Shown: piece after piece, positions 37,214 through 48,141 of the stretch | How the letters are laid out: each line of letters starts with the position of its first letter | Numbering within the stretch: position 1 is the stretch's first letter | Assembly (NCBI GenBank): GCA_025890175.1 | Contig: JANPYM010000011.1 | Coordinates: forward strand, 724,299 to 788,298 | Source of the DNA: Ciborinia camelliae | Taxonomy: Eukaryota > Ascomycota > Leotiomycetes > Helotiales > Sclerotiniaceae | DNA: 64,000 bases | Direction: 5' to 3' | The notes under the pieces: model-generated | Seen by the model: only the letters and a program-made list of their open reading frames with translations | What the model was told of the DNA's origin: nothing | Database searches by the model: none | Position numbers and translations under genes: made by a program

Positions 37214-37244
37214 GTATTTGAGGCTTATAACTCTTAACTTGGAG

Positions 37245-37883
37245 TACCTTAGCGGAGGTACTAGGGGTTTAGAAACAGTGATTTTATTGTGATTAGGTTC
37301 AAAAACTATATCTCAGTTGGTGGAGTATTCGCATTATATTTGAAAATAAATCGTTTTTGAAAATAAAGCGTTTTTGAAAATAAACTGTTTTTGAAAAAAA
37401 AAGCGTTTTTGAAAAAGAAAAGCGTTTTTGAAAATATAAACTATTTTTATTAAATATTTTGAATTTAAAAAAAATAAAAAGAAATATCAATTAAAATATT
37501 TTATATTTCATTTCATTTCAAATTTCAAGTTTCAATTAATTTTTTTTTCAATTTTGAAATTCAAATCAAACGCATTACTATTACACTATAAAGGATATGT
37601 TTTGTTTTGATTAATTAAAAATAAATAAAATTATATAGTTAAAATAGTTTCAAAAACGATTTATTTTCAAAAACGATGTTTTGATTCAAAAACGATGTTT
37701 CGGTTTAAATACGGCTTTTTTGTTAAAATATAATTTATAATTAAATACTATTTATATTTATATTTAGTTTATATTTATAAATTATTTATTTTCAAAATCA
37801 CGATTATAATTTTCAAATACAGCTTTTTATAATAGATATAGTATATTAATAATTTCTCAACACCTGGTATCTCCGCTAAGGTA
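37245..37883. mobile_element. AT-rich MITE with TACCTTAGCGGA termini
   Basis: The left end TACCTTAGCGGA (37245) is the perfect complement of the right end TCCGCTAAGGTA (to 37883). Similarity extends imperfectly to about 30 bp. A TA at each end suits a Tc1/mariner-type TA target. The interior is very AT-rich: five or more copies of CGTTTTTGAAAATAAA at about 37350-37450, and the inverse CAAAAACGAT at 37650-37700. No real ORF. It abuts the 5' end of 2EXR copy 2. Confidence 0.75.
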
Positions 37884-38797
37884 CTAAATGGTGGTTGCAC
37901 AGACCAAATAGGGCAGGGCTTTTCTCATTAACCGAGACAGCAATTTTTACTCAAGGTTAAATGGATAAGACATTCCTGGTTTTCTGCAAGCTTTTCGTTG
38001 AAGGAAATGTAATGTGCGAAAACTCTATGGATTTAGATTCCTTCAAATTCTCAATTCAGAGGATTGAGGTGAGTGCCAATCATCTTCGTCATGGGTGATG
38101 AAGCCGCTCTACTGCGCTTTCTTCGACTCTCAAGCGAAGATACAGGAGACAAAAGATGAATAGCTTGTGACTTAGAGACTTGGTACCTCGTGAAAAGACG
38201 GCGATCAATATTGTTGATACTATAGATATTGAAGAGTGTTGTTCGACAAATTAAAGAGGATTCATTAACCGAGGAGTCATTATCTGCTGGGCCGTGGCAC
38301 AACCAAGCAGATTTCGTTGCATACCTCGAAGAAATTCTTCTTATTAGGACTTGTTTCATTCTTCAGATATTTGGAACCTCAAGGAGCAAGCATCGTGAAG
38401 TTAAATTCAATCACGTAGCCAGAAGATATTTCTTGGCACCCGTCAACTAGCAGTGAAAGGGGCTCGACTAACGAAAAATTCTAAAGTTTAGAGGGGTAGG
38501 ACTTTCGACTAAATTGGATGATGTGAGTTCAAAGACCAAGCTGAGGAAGGATCGAGTAATTATACGGCGGGAACGAAAGGTGTGGTGATAAGATGTGTTT
38601 TTACACCCAACATACATGCGATAAGATTACAAATTTGAGAACGAACAACCTCCCGTCCCTTGCCTCCGGGATAACTTCCTGATATATTTCCTGCCATGAA
38701 ATTTACTTCCGCGCTCAAAGCTTCCGCAAAGGTGGGCCAGAAATAATACCAAGATACCATCAACGCCACCCATCATCACTCCAGCGCGAATCCGATT
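37884..38797. other. Spacer between copies 2 and 3, no supported gene
   Basis: Two overlapping opposite-strand ORFs (38051-38359 minus, 38229-38450 plus) and a minus frame at 38560-38769 exist. None carries a motif or a convincing start. Confidence 0.4.
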
Positions 38798-39721
38798 TCA
38801 CCATTCTATATCAGGGCGAAATAATTCGTCTCTCTTTTCATGAGCGTCATTGAAATCGCTTTTGGCCATGTATTTGATTTTTGGCATTCGCGGGAACCAA
38901 GGTTGTTGTTCCGGATTGTAGCTGAGGCTCTTTAACTGCTCTGATCTATGTGCATCTAATTGATTTTGCACGAATGGTGCCAAGTCATCTTCAAAATTAT
39001 CAGATGCTCCTATGATATTTGGCGCATTTCCCATGTTTGGAGGATAATGCAAGTAAAATGTGAAATCAGGTACAGTATCGTCGGGATAGAAGATGATATG
39101 TTCGATGTCCTTAAAAACTAATATGGCTTTCGATATACATTATGCCCTTCTTTGTCGAATATATTGCTTGTCACTTTCCAAGAATTCTTGTTCTTGAGGA
39201 TAGCAACGAATAGAAAACCGCTTGACCATCACCCCGGTATTGCCGAAACCTGAAGAGGACAACGAGGCTTCGTCTATATACTGTTCGAAATGATCAATAT
39301 CGAGGAAATCAAAACAGTCTACGGTAGGACGTAGTAAGAGGGGGCGAAATAATCCGTTAAACAGGCCGTATTGTTTTGATACGACCTTCCGGAATTCTCG
39401 AGATACTTGGAGCATTGCATGAATATTTGAAAGCTCCGGAGTGAGTTTGCGACGGTAGTAGATAATTTCATATTTTGTATCGTAGATGTCTTGAGGCTTG
39501 GATTTCACACGCCCTTGGAAGAGGCGTATGCATTCCGGTAAAGCTGGTGTGGCAGCTGCTAATGCCAGCTCGCATATAATGATGCGAATCTCGGGTGGAA
39601 GGCAGGGGAACAAAGTAAACGTCTTTCCTTGGTAGCGGTCTGTGTCTTCTGTAGAAGTTGCTTGAGTTGTATCGGTATCATTAAGCTTGGATACTCGTTT
39701 TCTGCCGAGGTATTGCTGCAA
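38798..39721 (-). pseudogene. 2EXR-family pseudogene, copy 3 (in-frame stop)
   Basis: A single frame from about 39721 down to TGA at 38800-38798 encodes a full-length copy but is cut by TAA at 39142-39140. The first block is FTLFPCLPPEIRIIICELAL (EIR intact) and the second AMLQVSREFRKVVSKQYG (EFR intact), with DCFDFLDIDHFEQYI further on. Past the stop the frame continues with SKAILVFKDIEHIIFYPDD and FPRMPKIKYMAKSDF. The conserved frame has no ATG at its start; an ATG at about 39757 lies in a different frame, suggesting a second lesion or an unseen first intron. TAA occurs as GCATAATGT, one C-to-T step from CAA. Confidence 0.75.
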
Positions 39722-40100
39722 GACACGAAAGATGTTTGTTTCGCAATATTTTCCTCCATTTTTGATGCTTGGAGAGAAAATGTAAAGAACCTCCGATATT
39801 TGCGAAAGGAAGTTTGTAGGTAAATGAATATCGTTTTTGATTGGGAATCTTGTGTGAAGATCTTCAAGTTGTGTCGAAGATAGTCAGAGAGGGACTTGAG
39901 TTGATATTGGAATATTGAAGTTGATATTGATGCTGGAAATTGTGAGAGAGAGAGAGAAAGGTGGATAGAAGAAACATAGTAAAACTTTGAATCTCCATGA
40001 ATCAATTCGGTTGAATCATATAGGTGACTCAAACAGCTGGAGAGTGTGGAGTATCTGAAAATCGTTTTGACTCATGAAAAATCCACGATTCTTTGGGCCT

Positions 40101-40868
40101 CTAAGCTGCCAACTCGGAGTCTGTCTCCACATCATATTGACGTACTAGATCTTCCATGGTCACACACTCTAAATGGATATCCAAATGTTTGCCATCGCCA
40201 AATTTTTCTTTAAACCGCCTATTTATCTTCTCAGTAGTCTCTTCATTTATCTTCTTAGTTTTCTCTTCGTTTTCAGATTCCTGCTCTTCGACTTGATCCC
40301 CATCCAGAACGAATATAACCTTCTTCAGATCAGGATATATAAGCCTTGCATAGTGACAAGTGTCGATGATATCTTTCATACGCTCTTTTACATTCAGCCT
40401 TTTTGTTTCTGAGATACTTAAAACGACAAATTTGTCTATCACTGGGCCTTTCTCGTGTTTCTGGCCTTTTCTTCTTTTGATAAAGGATTCAAATTGATCA
40501 AAATAGAGGAAGCATAGAAGGTCGCGTTTCGAATTGATGTACATTGGCGCGACAGACAGGTTTCGCAGGACGCTGTATTCTGTAAGAGCCAATTTGCGAG
40601 ATTCTTTGTTCACATGAAGAAGGTGGAAAGGATGGGATAATTCAGAAGACAATATGCGTATGCTGCCAAATTTCCCAACCATGCGCATAAGACGCGGTCC
40701 AGGCAGGGAATATCTCCAGATTTTGAGTCTCAATTTTTCTGGGAGACGTGAGAATCCTTCAAATTTTGATGAGGTTGACAAGCTAGAAGCATCACCCTTC
40801 GAATCACCGCGAATAATCAGACCGGAGAATAAGTCAGTAATATTCTGCCAGACTCCCTCTGTAGCCAT
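40101..40868 (-). CDS. 2EXR-family protein, copy 4
   Basis: Intact single exon of 255 aa with ATG at 40868. First block: FSRLPEKLRLKIWRYSLPGP (KLR in place of ExR). Second block: FHLLHVNKESRKLALTEY, with a perfect ESR. YINSKRDLLCFLYFDQFESF forms the strand after it. The C-terminal third contains a charged Glu/Lys stretch (EEQESENEEKTKKINEETTE) likely to be a helix or coiled coil. Function unknown. Confidence 0.85.
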   Translation of the reverse strand: MATEGVWQNITDLFSGLIIRGDSKGDASSLSTSSKFEGFSRLPEKLRLKIWRYSLPGPRLMRMVGKFGSIRILSSELSHPFHLLHVNKESRKLALTEYSVLRNLSVAPMYINSKRDLLCFLYFDQFESFIKRRKGQKHEKGPVIDKFVVLSISETKRLNVKERMKDIIDTCHYARLIYPDLKKVIFVLDGDQVEEQESENEEKTKKINEETTEKINRRFKEKFGDGKHLDIHLECVTMEDLVRQYDVETDSELAA

Positions 40869-42097
40869 AATGATCTTCTATTCTGTCTTCAATTAAAATA
40901 CTGATCTGTTCGATATTTGGCAACTATCAAAACTTATGAATGTCAAATATTGTGCTCAGACTTTGCTCCATATTTTTGCCGCCTTAAATATACATGATGA
41001 AGAAAATCAATGAAAGAAATGGTGCAAACAAAGAGACTGAAAAGGGGAGTGAATAACAAACAGACAATGGTTGATAGCCGTGAACATTTCATAACCCAAG
41101 TCAACCATTTCCTTTTAGATTTTCGCACTTACTATTAATCGCTGCCAAAGGATTTATCAGCATGCTAGACTGATGAAAGTCCAGAATTATTCCAGAAAAG
41201 ATCTTAAATATTTCCCTCATGGAATCAGATTTATAGATCAGCCAGAAAATTGGCACTTGCAACTCCCCTCGGAGAGATATCACACATATATACCTAGGGA
41301 GCCTTGAGACAGCCTGATTGGACTTCCATTATAGACTTATGGTACTTTTCTCCAATAAACCTCAATGTGAGATTGACACCATCATATGCTCGCTACTCCG
41401 TATACAAGAGACAATCTGCAATCACGTGCCGTTTCCTGTAATTTTTGAATCAACCCACGCACCATCAATTGTTTCTGCTTTTCTATGATGCCGTGAAAAT
41501 TAGCAGAAGTAAAGAGTAAAGGAAGAGATGAGGTCTGAGGAGAAATATCAATTTCTAGTGAATTCGTTGGGATCACGTGATCGCACGTCGACCTGTCAGG
41601 ATTTTTGGTAAGGTTACCTAAGCTGTTCCTGTCCCCAAAAAGACATCATATGTCGAGTCAATCAATCCCATTATAAACATTATCTTATGTTCTTTTCAAA
41701 ACTTGATTGGAATTCACGGATGTGCAACTTCATCTGAGGTGTCAAAATTGCGGGGTAAAGGAAATATGATGCTGCTTTGTCGCGGGCCAAATCCAGAAAA
41801 CATGTGATACAGAGCATGAAATTATACATCATTGGACCTGCAAAGGCTCCGACAAGGACTCTCGCAATTCTAGTAAAAGATTCCTAAACTCCTTGGCGTT
41901 ATAGAAAAAGAGCCGGAAAGCTTAGAATGCACAAACTATATACACATATGTGTGATTATCTGGTCTCCGCACTCACTCACCATATTTTCAGGTGACTTGA
42001 GACTTCAACTTTACTCAAAATAGGAGAAAGTGAGCCTTGGAACTCTGGGAAAACCATCATCTCCAGCTCCGGGAGATCTGAATGCGCTTAACGTCCA
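40869..42097. other. Intergenic spacer, no gene seen
   Basis: Only short frames without motifs. No repeat structure noticed. Confidence 0.45.
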
Positions 42098-42654
42098 TTA
42101 TCTACACAATTGTCTAATTCTCCTCTCGATTTCTTCGTTTTGTCCATGCCGCCGCGGACATATTTCTCTTAATGTAAACATTCGACACTGGAGCCCGAAG
42201 TATCCGCCCTCTATTTCAATGATGCGCTGCACAGTGTTCATGAGGTTTCTAGAAAGGATAATTTCTGTGCCAATATTGAGGGGAATCGCCGGGATCTGGA
42301 CCTCGTGGGGCATAGGCGTAGTTTTCTCATTGTATCCTCGAGCAATACCCAAAAGATCCTCCTCGGAGGTAAGAACCCCGAATGAGGCCACAAGATAACA
42401 CCCAAACACGTCCATATTGTCAAACCACAGGGTATATTTGTAAGGGTTAAGTAATACCGGCTTAGTCAAGCACCCTAAAAGGGACGATGGCCTTCGTAAA
42501 GAGCTCATTGTCGAGATTCGTGGCAGACCCATAGAATTGACATCGTATGTCTGGGCTCAGAGATTGTTAATCTTTGCACACGATCTGGCCCTTTGGCTCA
42601 AATTGAAGTTTGATATACGTCGATCTCGCGGCCAAGTGGAAGAGCTTTTGGCAT
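42098..42654 (-). pseudogene. Heavily decayed 2EXR copy 5
   Basis: Recognised by reading through stops and a frame change. From 42654 one frame reads KALPLGREIDVY, then a stop, then AKGPDRVQRLTISEPRHTMS and ILWVCHESRQ (the second family block with a perfect ESR). A TGA follows at 42507-42505, then ALYEGHRPF and another stop. The open frame shifts to KPVLLNPYKYTLWFDNMDVF, the family's NPxxxTLWFD strand, and continues to 42098. At least three stops and one frameshift make it non-functional. Its ordering of blocks identifies it as a relic of a full copy on the same strand as the others. Confidence 0.7.
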
Positions 42655-42830
42655 GAAACTCGAACGATCCTTTGAATGGATATGTGAAAGCAGCCCTTGG
42701 TTTGAACCTTGGGAAGTTTGCTTGCTTGCATTCCTGTTTATATTTGGCTGGGAATACAAATATATTGTGGGAGCTATCTGTAGCCTACTTAATTCTTTGA
42801 CATCACTAGAAATCTCTTTTCAGAGTTTTT

Positions 42831-42882
42831 ATTGAACTTATCATTATTGTGTATCGAGCTAGTGTATGTAGAACTATTTTAT
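42831..42882. repeat. Dispersed repeat, copy B
   Basis: ATTGAACTTATCATTATTGTG then TATCGAGCTAGTGTATGTAG and AACTATTTTAT; matches copy A at 36102-36155. Confidence 0.7.
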
Positions 42883-42989
42883 ATCAACAGTTTTGCATGG
42901 TTGAAGTCCATATGTACATTTACTGGTTTTTGAGAAACAGCATACTTTGCATACTTTTATTTCTAGAACCAGCTGTGAACAGTGTTCTA

Positions 42990-43796
42990 CTTAGTATTTC
43001 CCGTATTCCGTATACGGGCCCGTATAGTGGTAAGTTCTACATTTTTGAAACGTATCTAAATATGTGATATTGAATTCCATACCACTAAAAATATTGTATA
43101 TCATTATAATATTGAATACTACTGGTAAGATACGCAAATACGGGATTCCTATTGGTGCGGCATATGCCGCATCCTTAATTTTGAAGCTATTCCCATTTTT
43201 CGATTAATCCCTTTTCAATCAATCTCTTGATTAATATTGTAAGGGATTAATCGAAAAATGGGAATAGCTTCAAAAATCGATAATGCAATATAGGAATTTC
43301 AATGCTTTTTTAATATTTCAGTATGTTTCTAGTATTTCAGTATATCCTTATAAATATCTGTATTAGATGATACCTACGCAAGTAATATAATTCCTTCTTT
43401 ATACGTACGATATACCGTATAAGATCCTCAATATGCGTCACCGTTATACGGTAGTATACTAAATAGAACACTGGCTGTGAATAGCAATTGCCAGTGCTCT
43501 ACTTAGTCTACTATAGTACAACGGTGGCATGTATTGAGGGTGTAATACGGTATAATACCGTACATATAAGAGCCAAATTATACCACTTGCATAGATATCA
43601 TCTAATACTAATATTTGTAAGCCTAAACCAATAGGAATTCCGTATTTTCGGATTTTTTCAGAGATATCAAACATGTATGAATATATTAAATAGTTTTAGT
43701 GGTATGGAATCTAATATCGTATACGTAAGTATTTCTAAAAAAAATGCGATACATACCAATATACAGGCCCATATACGGAATACAGGAAATACCAAG
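42990..43796. mobile_element. Large imperfect palindrome (foldback element), about 0.8 kb
   Basis: The two halves are diverged reverse complements. The outer arms hold TTAGTATTTCCCGTATTCCG and its partner near 43790; next come ATTCCATACCACTAAAA and its partner, then CGGGATTCCTATTGGT and ACCAATAGGAATTCCG. The pairing continues to a centre near 43478 (GAACACTGGC/GCCAGTGCTC). The left half is lengthened by a nested element at 43179-43275. No ORF of note. Confidence 0.75.
43179..43275. mobile_element. Nested palindromic MITE with perfect 35-bp arms
   Basis: Arms 43179-43213 and 43241-43275 are exact reverse complements (TTTTGAAGCTATTCCCATTT...). The 27-bp centre contains a smaller AATCAA/TTGATT hairpin. 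It interrupts the left half of the surrounding foldback element, so it inserted later. Confidence 0.85.
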
Positions 43797-44258
43797 GAGA
43801 AAACTAGGAACTGTTAGATAAATAAAAGCAGACACTAACTTCAAGACCGAAAAGATTGGGTGCATTTATAGAATAGGGGTTTCATTAGTCTCGACTTTAG
43901 GCCGGATTTACAGCTTTCTGTGTGCATAAACTCGTATTTTCTTTTTGTATGTCTGTCAATAATCCGAATGAACTAAGCTTCTAACTGAATTTATTATATC
44001 AAATTTAATTAATATGCCAAATATATTCAATAAACTCTTGTCAGTGGACTACAGTCAAGATGGCGAGTCATGCTACTTCGGACTTTCCATGCAGAACACA
44101 TATGCTAGTTAGTTACAGTCACAAATTATCACATGTAGATAATATACATCATGAATGAAGGGGAAAGCCATGCATCTTATGATTGTGAAGGGTGAAACTA
44201 TACTATAAGATTCCATCTAGAAGTGAAACAATTGTCTGTGAGGAACTGGTACAGTACC
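43797..44258. other. Spacer, no gene seen
   Basis: No supported feature. Confidence 0.45.
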
Positions 44259-44948
44259 TCATGAATGATATACCAGCCCATACATACTATGGCGCAGGAC
44301 TACAAATTTGAGCCTCAAGGGCTTCCTTCCCTCAAGCCGAAGTTTGGAATTATTGAAGTAGTCGGTGTATTCTTTCTCCAAAATGGACCTCTTCTCAAAC
44401 ATAACTTGATCAATCTCCAGAGTAATCTCCTCCAATCCCAGAAATGTACAGGCCAAACAATCTATGCGTGCGAAATTACAGCGGTGGTTTTGAATAGAAG
44501 TGCCGGGACGAAGGGTGAAAGAGGTGATGCCAATCTTCTTCACTTTTGACGCGCCGTGGAGCTTTGGCTCTCGAATTCTCTCAAAGGGAAACGTGGCGGA
44601 GTACATGTCAGGAGGAGAATCTGGCGGGTCCCGTAGATAACGCTGGATGTCTGCTGGGAAATCGAAGTTAAAAAACCATAGTCTATCTTTGGAGTGGTTC
44701 ATGTACGTCGGGATGGTGGTGTCGTAGCCAAAAATAGAATAACCCGCAGTCCGAATACAATAGTCTCTTGATTCAGCGCATAGCCAAAGAATAAAGAGAT
44801 CTTCTTTGAAATTTGACAAAATTCCTCCCCAATTGGATTTAAGCTGATACTCAGTATCTCCGCCCATATAAATTCTGCGGGGCGGTGGAAGTAATGCTTC
44901 CCAAAGCATAAGTCGCATCTCCGGAATGGCAAAAAATGTTGAAGACAT
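44259..44948 (-). CDS. 2EXR-family protein, copy 6
   Basis: Intact single exon, 229 aa, ATG at 44948. Both ExR motifs are canonical: FFAIPEMRLMLWEALLPPPR (EMR) and FILWLCAESRDYCIRTAGY (ESR). The strand after them is HSKDRLWFFNFDFPADI. Unlike other copies the protein starts only seven residues before the first block, without a leader. A 14-bp tandem repeat lies about 200 bp upstream. Confidence 0.82.
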   Translation of the reverse strand: MSSTFFAIPEMRLMLWEALLPPPRRIYMGGDTEYQLKSNWGGILSNFKEDLFILWLCAESRDYCIRTAGYSIFGYDTTIPTYMNHSKDRLWFFNFDFPADIQRYLRDPPDSPPDMYSATFPFERIREPKLHGASKVKKIGITSFTLRPGTSIQNHRCNFARIDCLACTFLGLEEITLEIDQVMFEKRSILEKEYTDYFNNSKLRLEGRKPLRLKFVVLRHSMYGLVYHS

Positions 44949-45143
44949 TTCGCCGAATATGATATTTGGAAAAGTATGGGTTTCCAGTAGTTGGGCTAGA
45001 TGGACGGGTAGGCTGTGTTAATTCTGTAGACTCGAGCTTAGGTGGTTGTAGTGCTGTGAGAGTAGCAGAATAATTGTGGAATTTGGTTGGTATCAAGGGA
45101 GTTTCTGAGAACTGAGCGTATTTTGAGGAGTGCGTATCCAGGA

Positions 45144-45250
45144 GTGCGTATTGAGGAGAGTGTTTTGAGGAGAGTGTTTTGAGGAGAGTGTTTTGAGGAG
45201 AGTGTTTTGAGGAGAGTGTTTTGAGGAGAGTGTTTTGAGGAGAGTGTGTT
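45144..45250. repeat. 14-bp tandem repeat upstream of 2EXR copy 6
   Basis: About seven nearly perfect copies of GAGGAGAGTGTTTT, preceded by degenerate versions. Located about 200-300 bp before the start codon of copy 6. Confidence 0.9.
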
Positions 45251-45329
45251 GAGAGTTCGATGAAGAGATTCTCTAGATTGAAGGGAAGGACGAGGAATTT
45301 TCCATTTAGAAAATACGTCGTGTCAAAGT

Positions 45330-46196
45330 CTAGGTAGCCCCGAGAAAATGTTTAAATGATTCATCGTCGAACAATAAATTATGGGCTTTTAAAGTCATAG
45401 TCGTCAATATATTTCTCCCGGCATCCAATTGTTCCTTTATATTATAAGGAGCTTCAAAGACAGGCCCATTTCTGTAAAATGTCCTTATGGTGCCAATATA
45501 CCCTCTTCGACTAAATTCTCCATGGGCAATTTTTACTCCGCAATATACCCCATCACGAACTCCTAGAAAAGTTCCTCTAATGCCGCAAATCGGCACATCG
45601 AATGCAATCAGGGCAAATTCATAGCCAAAGCTGTAATAATCTGTAGCCTCCCATAATCTCAATAGACTTCATATCTGATTCCCAGCACACTCCAGTATTG
45701 CATGTCTGTGGTTATTGTAACTGCAGGATCGGAGCTATCACCTAGAGATAGGAGGAATTTATAATCTTCAGTGATGCGGAAATCCTGAGAACATATATAT
45801 ATTCAGCGTGGTGCACACAGACTAGGATATTGATGTCAATTTCAAGAACCAAAAAAGAATATGTTCTCTATGGCTAAGAAGATATTTTTGACAGTTATAG
45901 TAGGCGTAAAGGATTCCGGGATTTGATATTGGTTGTGGAGCTGAAGCTGGCAATGCAAGCCAACATGGCGGAAACATAGACATTTGCACTCACTTATCTA
46001 ATAATAATATCATAGAATCTCGGATATTGACTCTTTTTGTTAGAACCGCCTGTTCAGTGATACCATAGTCAGTCCATGATGAATTATGATGACTATGCGA
46101 GGAGCATGAAGGGCTTCTTTTTCCATATCTCGCTAGTATCTCTCTTGGAAGCTCCATAAATCTAGGAGACATACCATAAATGACCATTGTTGTCAA
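45330..46196 (-). pseudogene. Fragmentary coding sequence, family not recognised
   Basis: Three minus-strand segments look coding but do not join cleanly. 46196-45990 (contains SPRFMELPREILARYGKR) ends in a good GTGAGT donor. About 45790-45675 reads ITEDYKFLLSLGDSSDPAV then TTDMQYWSVLGIRYEVY and a stop. 45662-45330 (contains GTFLGVRDGVYCGVKIAHGE) lies in another frame with no ATG. An intron would end at TTCTCAG near 45790, but the phase does not match the best continuation. I see a damaged gene of unknown family; it is not clearly 2EXR. Confidence 0.35.
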
Positions 46197-46717
46197 ATTT
46201 ATTAGATCTTGAAAATGATTTAAGGATGTTCCAGGTGCTTCTGATCTGTCGTGTAACCTATGCTCGGAGTTCAGTCTTCGGCGAAGATTACATGAGACTG
46301 GAGATTATCTGTAAACAATTTGATAGTAAGTATCTTTGTAAACAATGAATGTAATTCGAGATTAATTAAGGACTATCGAGGACTACGAGTGAACTTCATT
46401 GTAGGCCAGGCCCACATTCATATTCGTGATCAGAGAATAGCCATTCACTTACTTTTTGGGGAACTATGGTGTGGTTCCGAAAGTATGCCACTATAGCTAT
46501 AGATCTACCCAAAAGAATAATCCCATACGGAAACTCCCATACAAATCTTTCAAACCTAAAGGTCATTGTACACACAATATTGTCACATTCATTAAGTCAT
46601 TGTCCATATAGTTTTGTTGAGGGAAAGCATCGTATTATTTCTGGCCTATCTTTTACACTGCATTGTTGTAGTGATATGTAGCCCAGCTCATCATCCACAA
46701 AGCACTATCACCTCCGC

Positions 46718-47557
46718 CTACTTTGTTCGAGAGTCCTCATCGGGTGAGGATGATGGGGAAAGAGGTTTCTCTCGATGACGAACCCTTTTAACTGATCTTC
46801 CCCATTTATATCTTTTTTCGAATACTATCAGTGTCATGCAGATTACTTTGGGAAGCTTAACATCTGCGGACAACGATCCGAGATCGGGATCTTCACGCAT
46901 GGCTTCTAAAAGCTCATAGTTGATACACGCAGTCACTGCCGGAGACCAGCTTCTAACTGTCTGCGAGGGCATCAATATGATGATCTTCTTCAATGTTTGG
47001 ATGTCGTTAATGGGCGGCAAGAGCTATTCGAGGAGTTCGTCTATATTCGAATAGTCGTCGTCCAACCTTCGGAAACAAATTTGTGATGGGAATTCCTCAT
47101 TGCGCAATGGATGTGGAAACTGGGGACCCATTCCGATGGCGACTCTTTTAGCCCTTCCTTTTACCTCCGTACCTGGTGCGTTGTCGGTAATCAGACTTTC
47201 TTTAGTCGCTGCGGCAAACTCTTTCAGAGTATTAAAATCTCGGAAAAACAAGATATCAATAGCTGGACAGAAGAAATGGGGGTTTATGATTTTGCAGTCG
47301 AGCTTGTAGCGATTTGGAGAAAGGTAAAAGGCTCGGGAGCTAAAAGGGAGTCCAAGGCCGATCGAAAGCGTATGAATCCTCGAAATCTCGAATTCTACAT
47401 GTCCGGTCTTCGGAGTCTTTATCGCCCTGATTTCGATTAAAAGTCGAGGAAACTTAGATTTCGAGTCGATATCGAGGATGTCCCATATCATAAGGTCCAG
47501 CTCTGGGGGAAGTCCCATAATGTTTGATCTCGGGCCTCGGTTATGTGAAGCGGCCAT
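46718..47557 (-). pseudogene. 2EXR-family pseudogene, copy 7 (single in-frame stop)
   Basis: From ATG at 47557 the frame is open to 46718 (279 sense codons) except for TAG at 47026-47024, codon 178. First block: IMGLPPELDLMIWDILDID. Second region: SSRAFYLSPNRYKLDCKI. Then NPHFFCPAIDILFFRDFNTL. After the stop: LLPPINDIQTLKKIIILMP and KLPKVICMTLIVFEKRYKWG, which align with the same part of copies 8 and 9. At the stop, copy 8 reads LLSKLLPSI where this copy reads LLE-stop-LLPPI. TAG in GAATAGCTC is one C-to-T step from CAG. A GTTGGA...ATAG intron would break the frame. Confidence 0.8.
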
Positions 47558-48141
47558 CTCGAGGTGTTGTTCAAATTTAGATGTATGTAGTAGCAATGGG
47601 TTCCAAGATGTAGATGATATAATCTGGTTTGTCGCGATAGACTCGCAACAGGTGGCAGAAAATGTGATGGAGACTGTTTGTAGTTGGCTTGGTTTCTAAA
47701 ATGAGGGAGGCTAAAGAGGAAAGGTAGACGTGGTGCTTTCAGGATTTTCTGTGATTGATAAATGAATTCACAAATGACTGGACTGTAGGGGTGATGCACA
47801 TTTTTAATTGTTACACCATTAATTCAGCTTTCCAATGATTTACACTCGTGAACGGGCTCATGGCGATTCACTTGCAGCTCCACTGGTTTGACTTATGAGC
47901 ATTGAATCTACCTAGTAATACAAATTTAGTATTATGAAGGTAGTAATATGAATCTAGGAATATCAAGGTGCGATATCGAACTGTGTAGTTGTAGTTGCTA
48001 GTACGTAAAAGTACCCACCCCCTTCTAGGCCGAATAATCATATACTAATACAGCATTATCTCCCATTCTTGCAGGGAAAAAATAAAAGATCCTTATGTCC
48101 CACCAGATCGTTTGCTTTGGACAGAGTCACTGAGAGTCTTC

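Noticed and set aside
38051..38450. Two overlapping opposite ORFs as small genes
   Set aside because: No motif, no supported start and mutual overlap.
36797..47026. Stop-codon readthrough as the normal reading of copies 2, 3 and 7
   Set aside because: The stop contexts (TAA CGC, TAA TGT, TAG CTC) differ from each other and from known readthrough signals such as TGA CTA; two copies also lack a proper start.
47024..47066. An intron (GTTGGA...ATAG) that would remove the stop in 2EXR copy 7
   Set aside because: It is 43 bp long and would shift the frame, losing the LLPPINDIQTL continuation that matches the paralogues.
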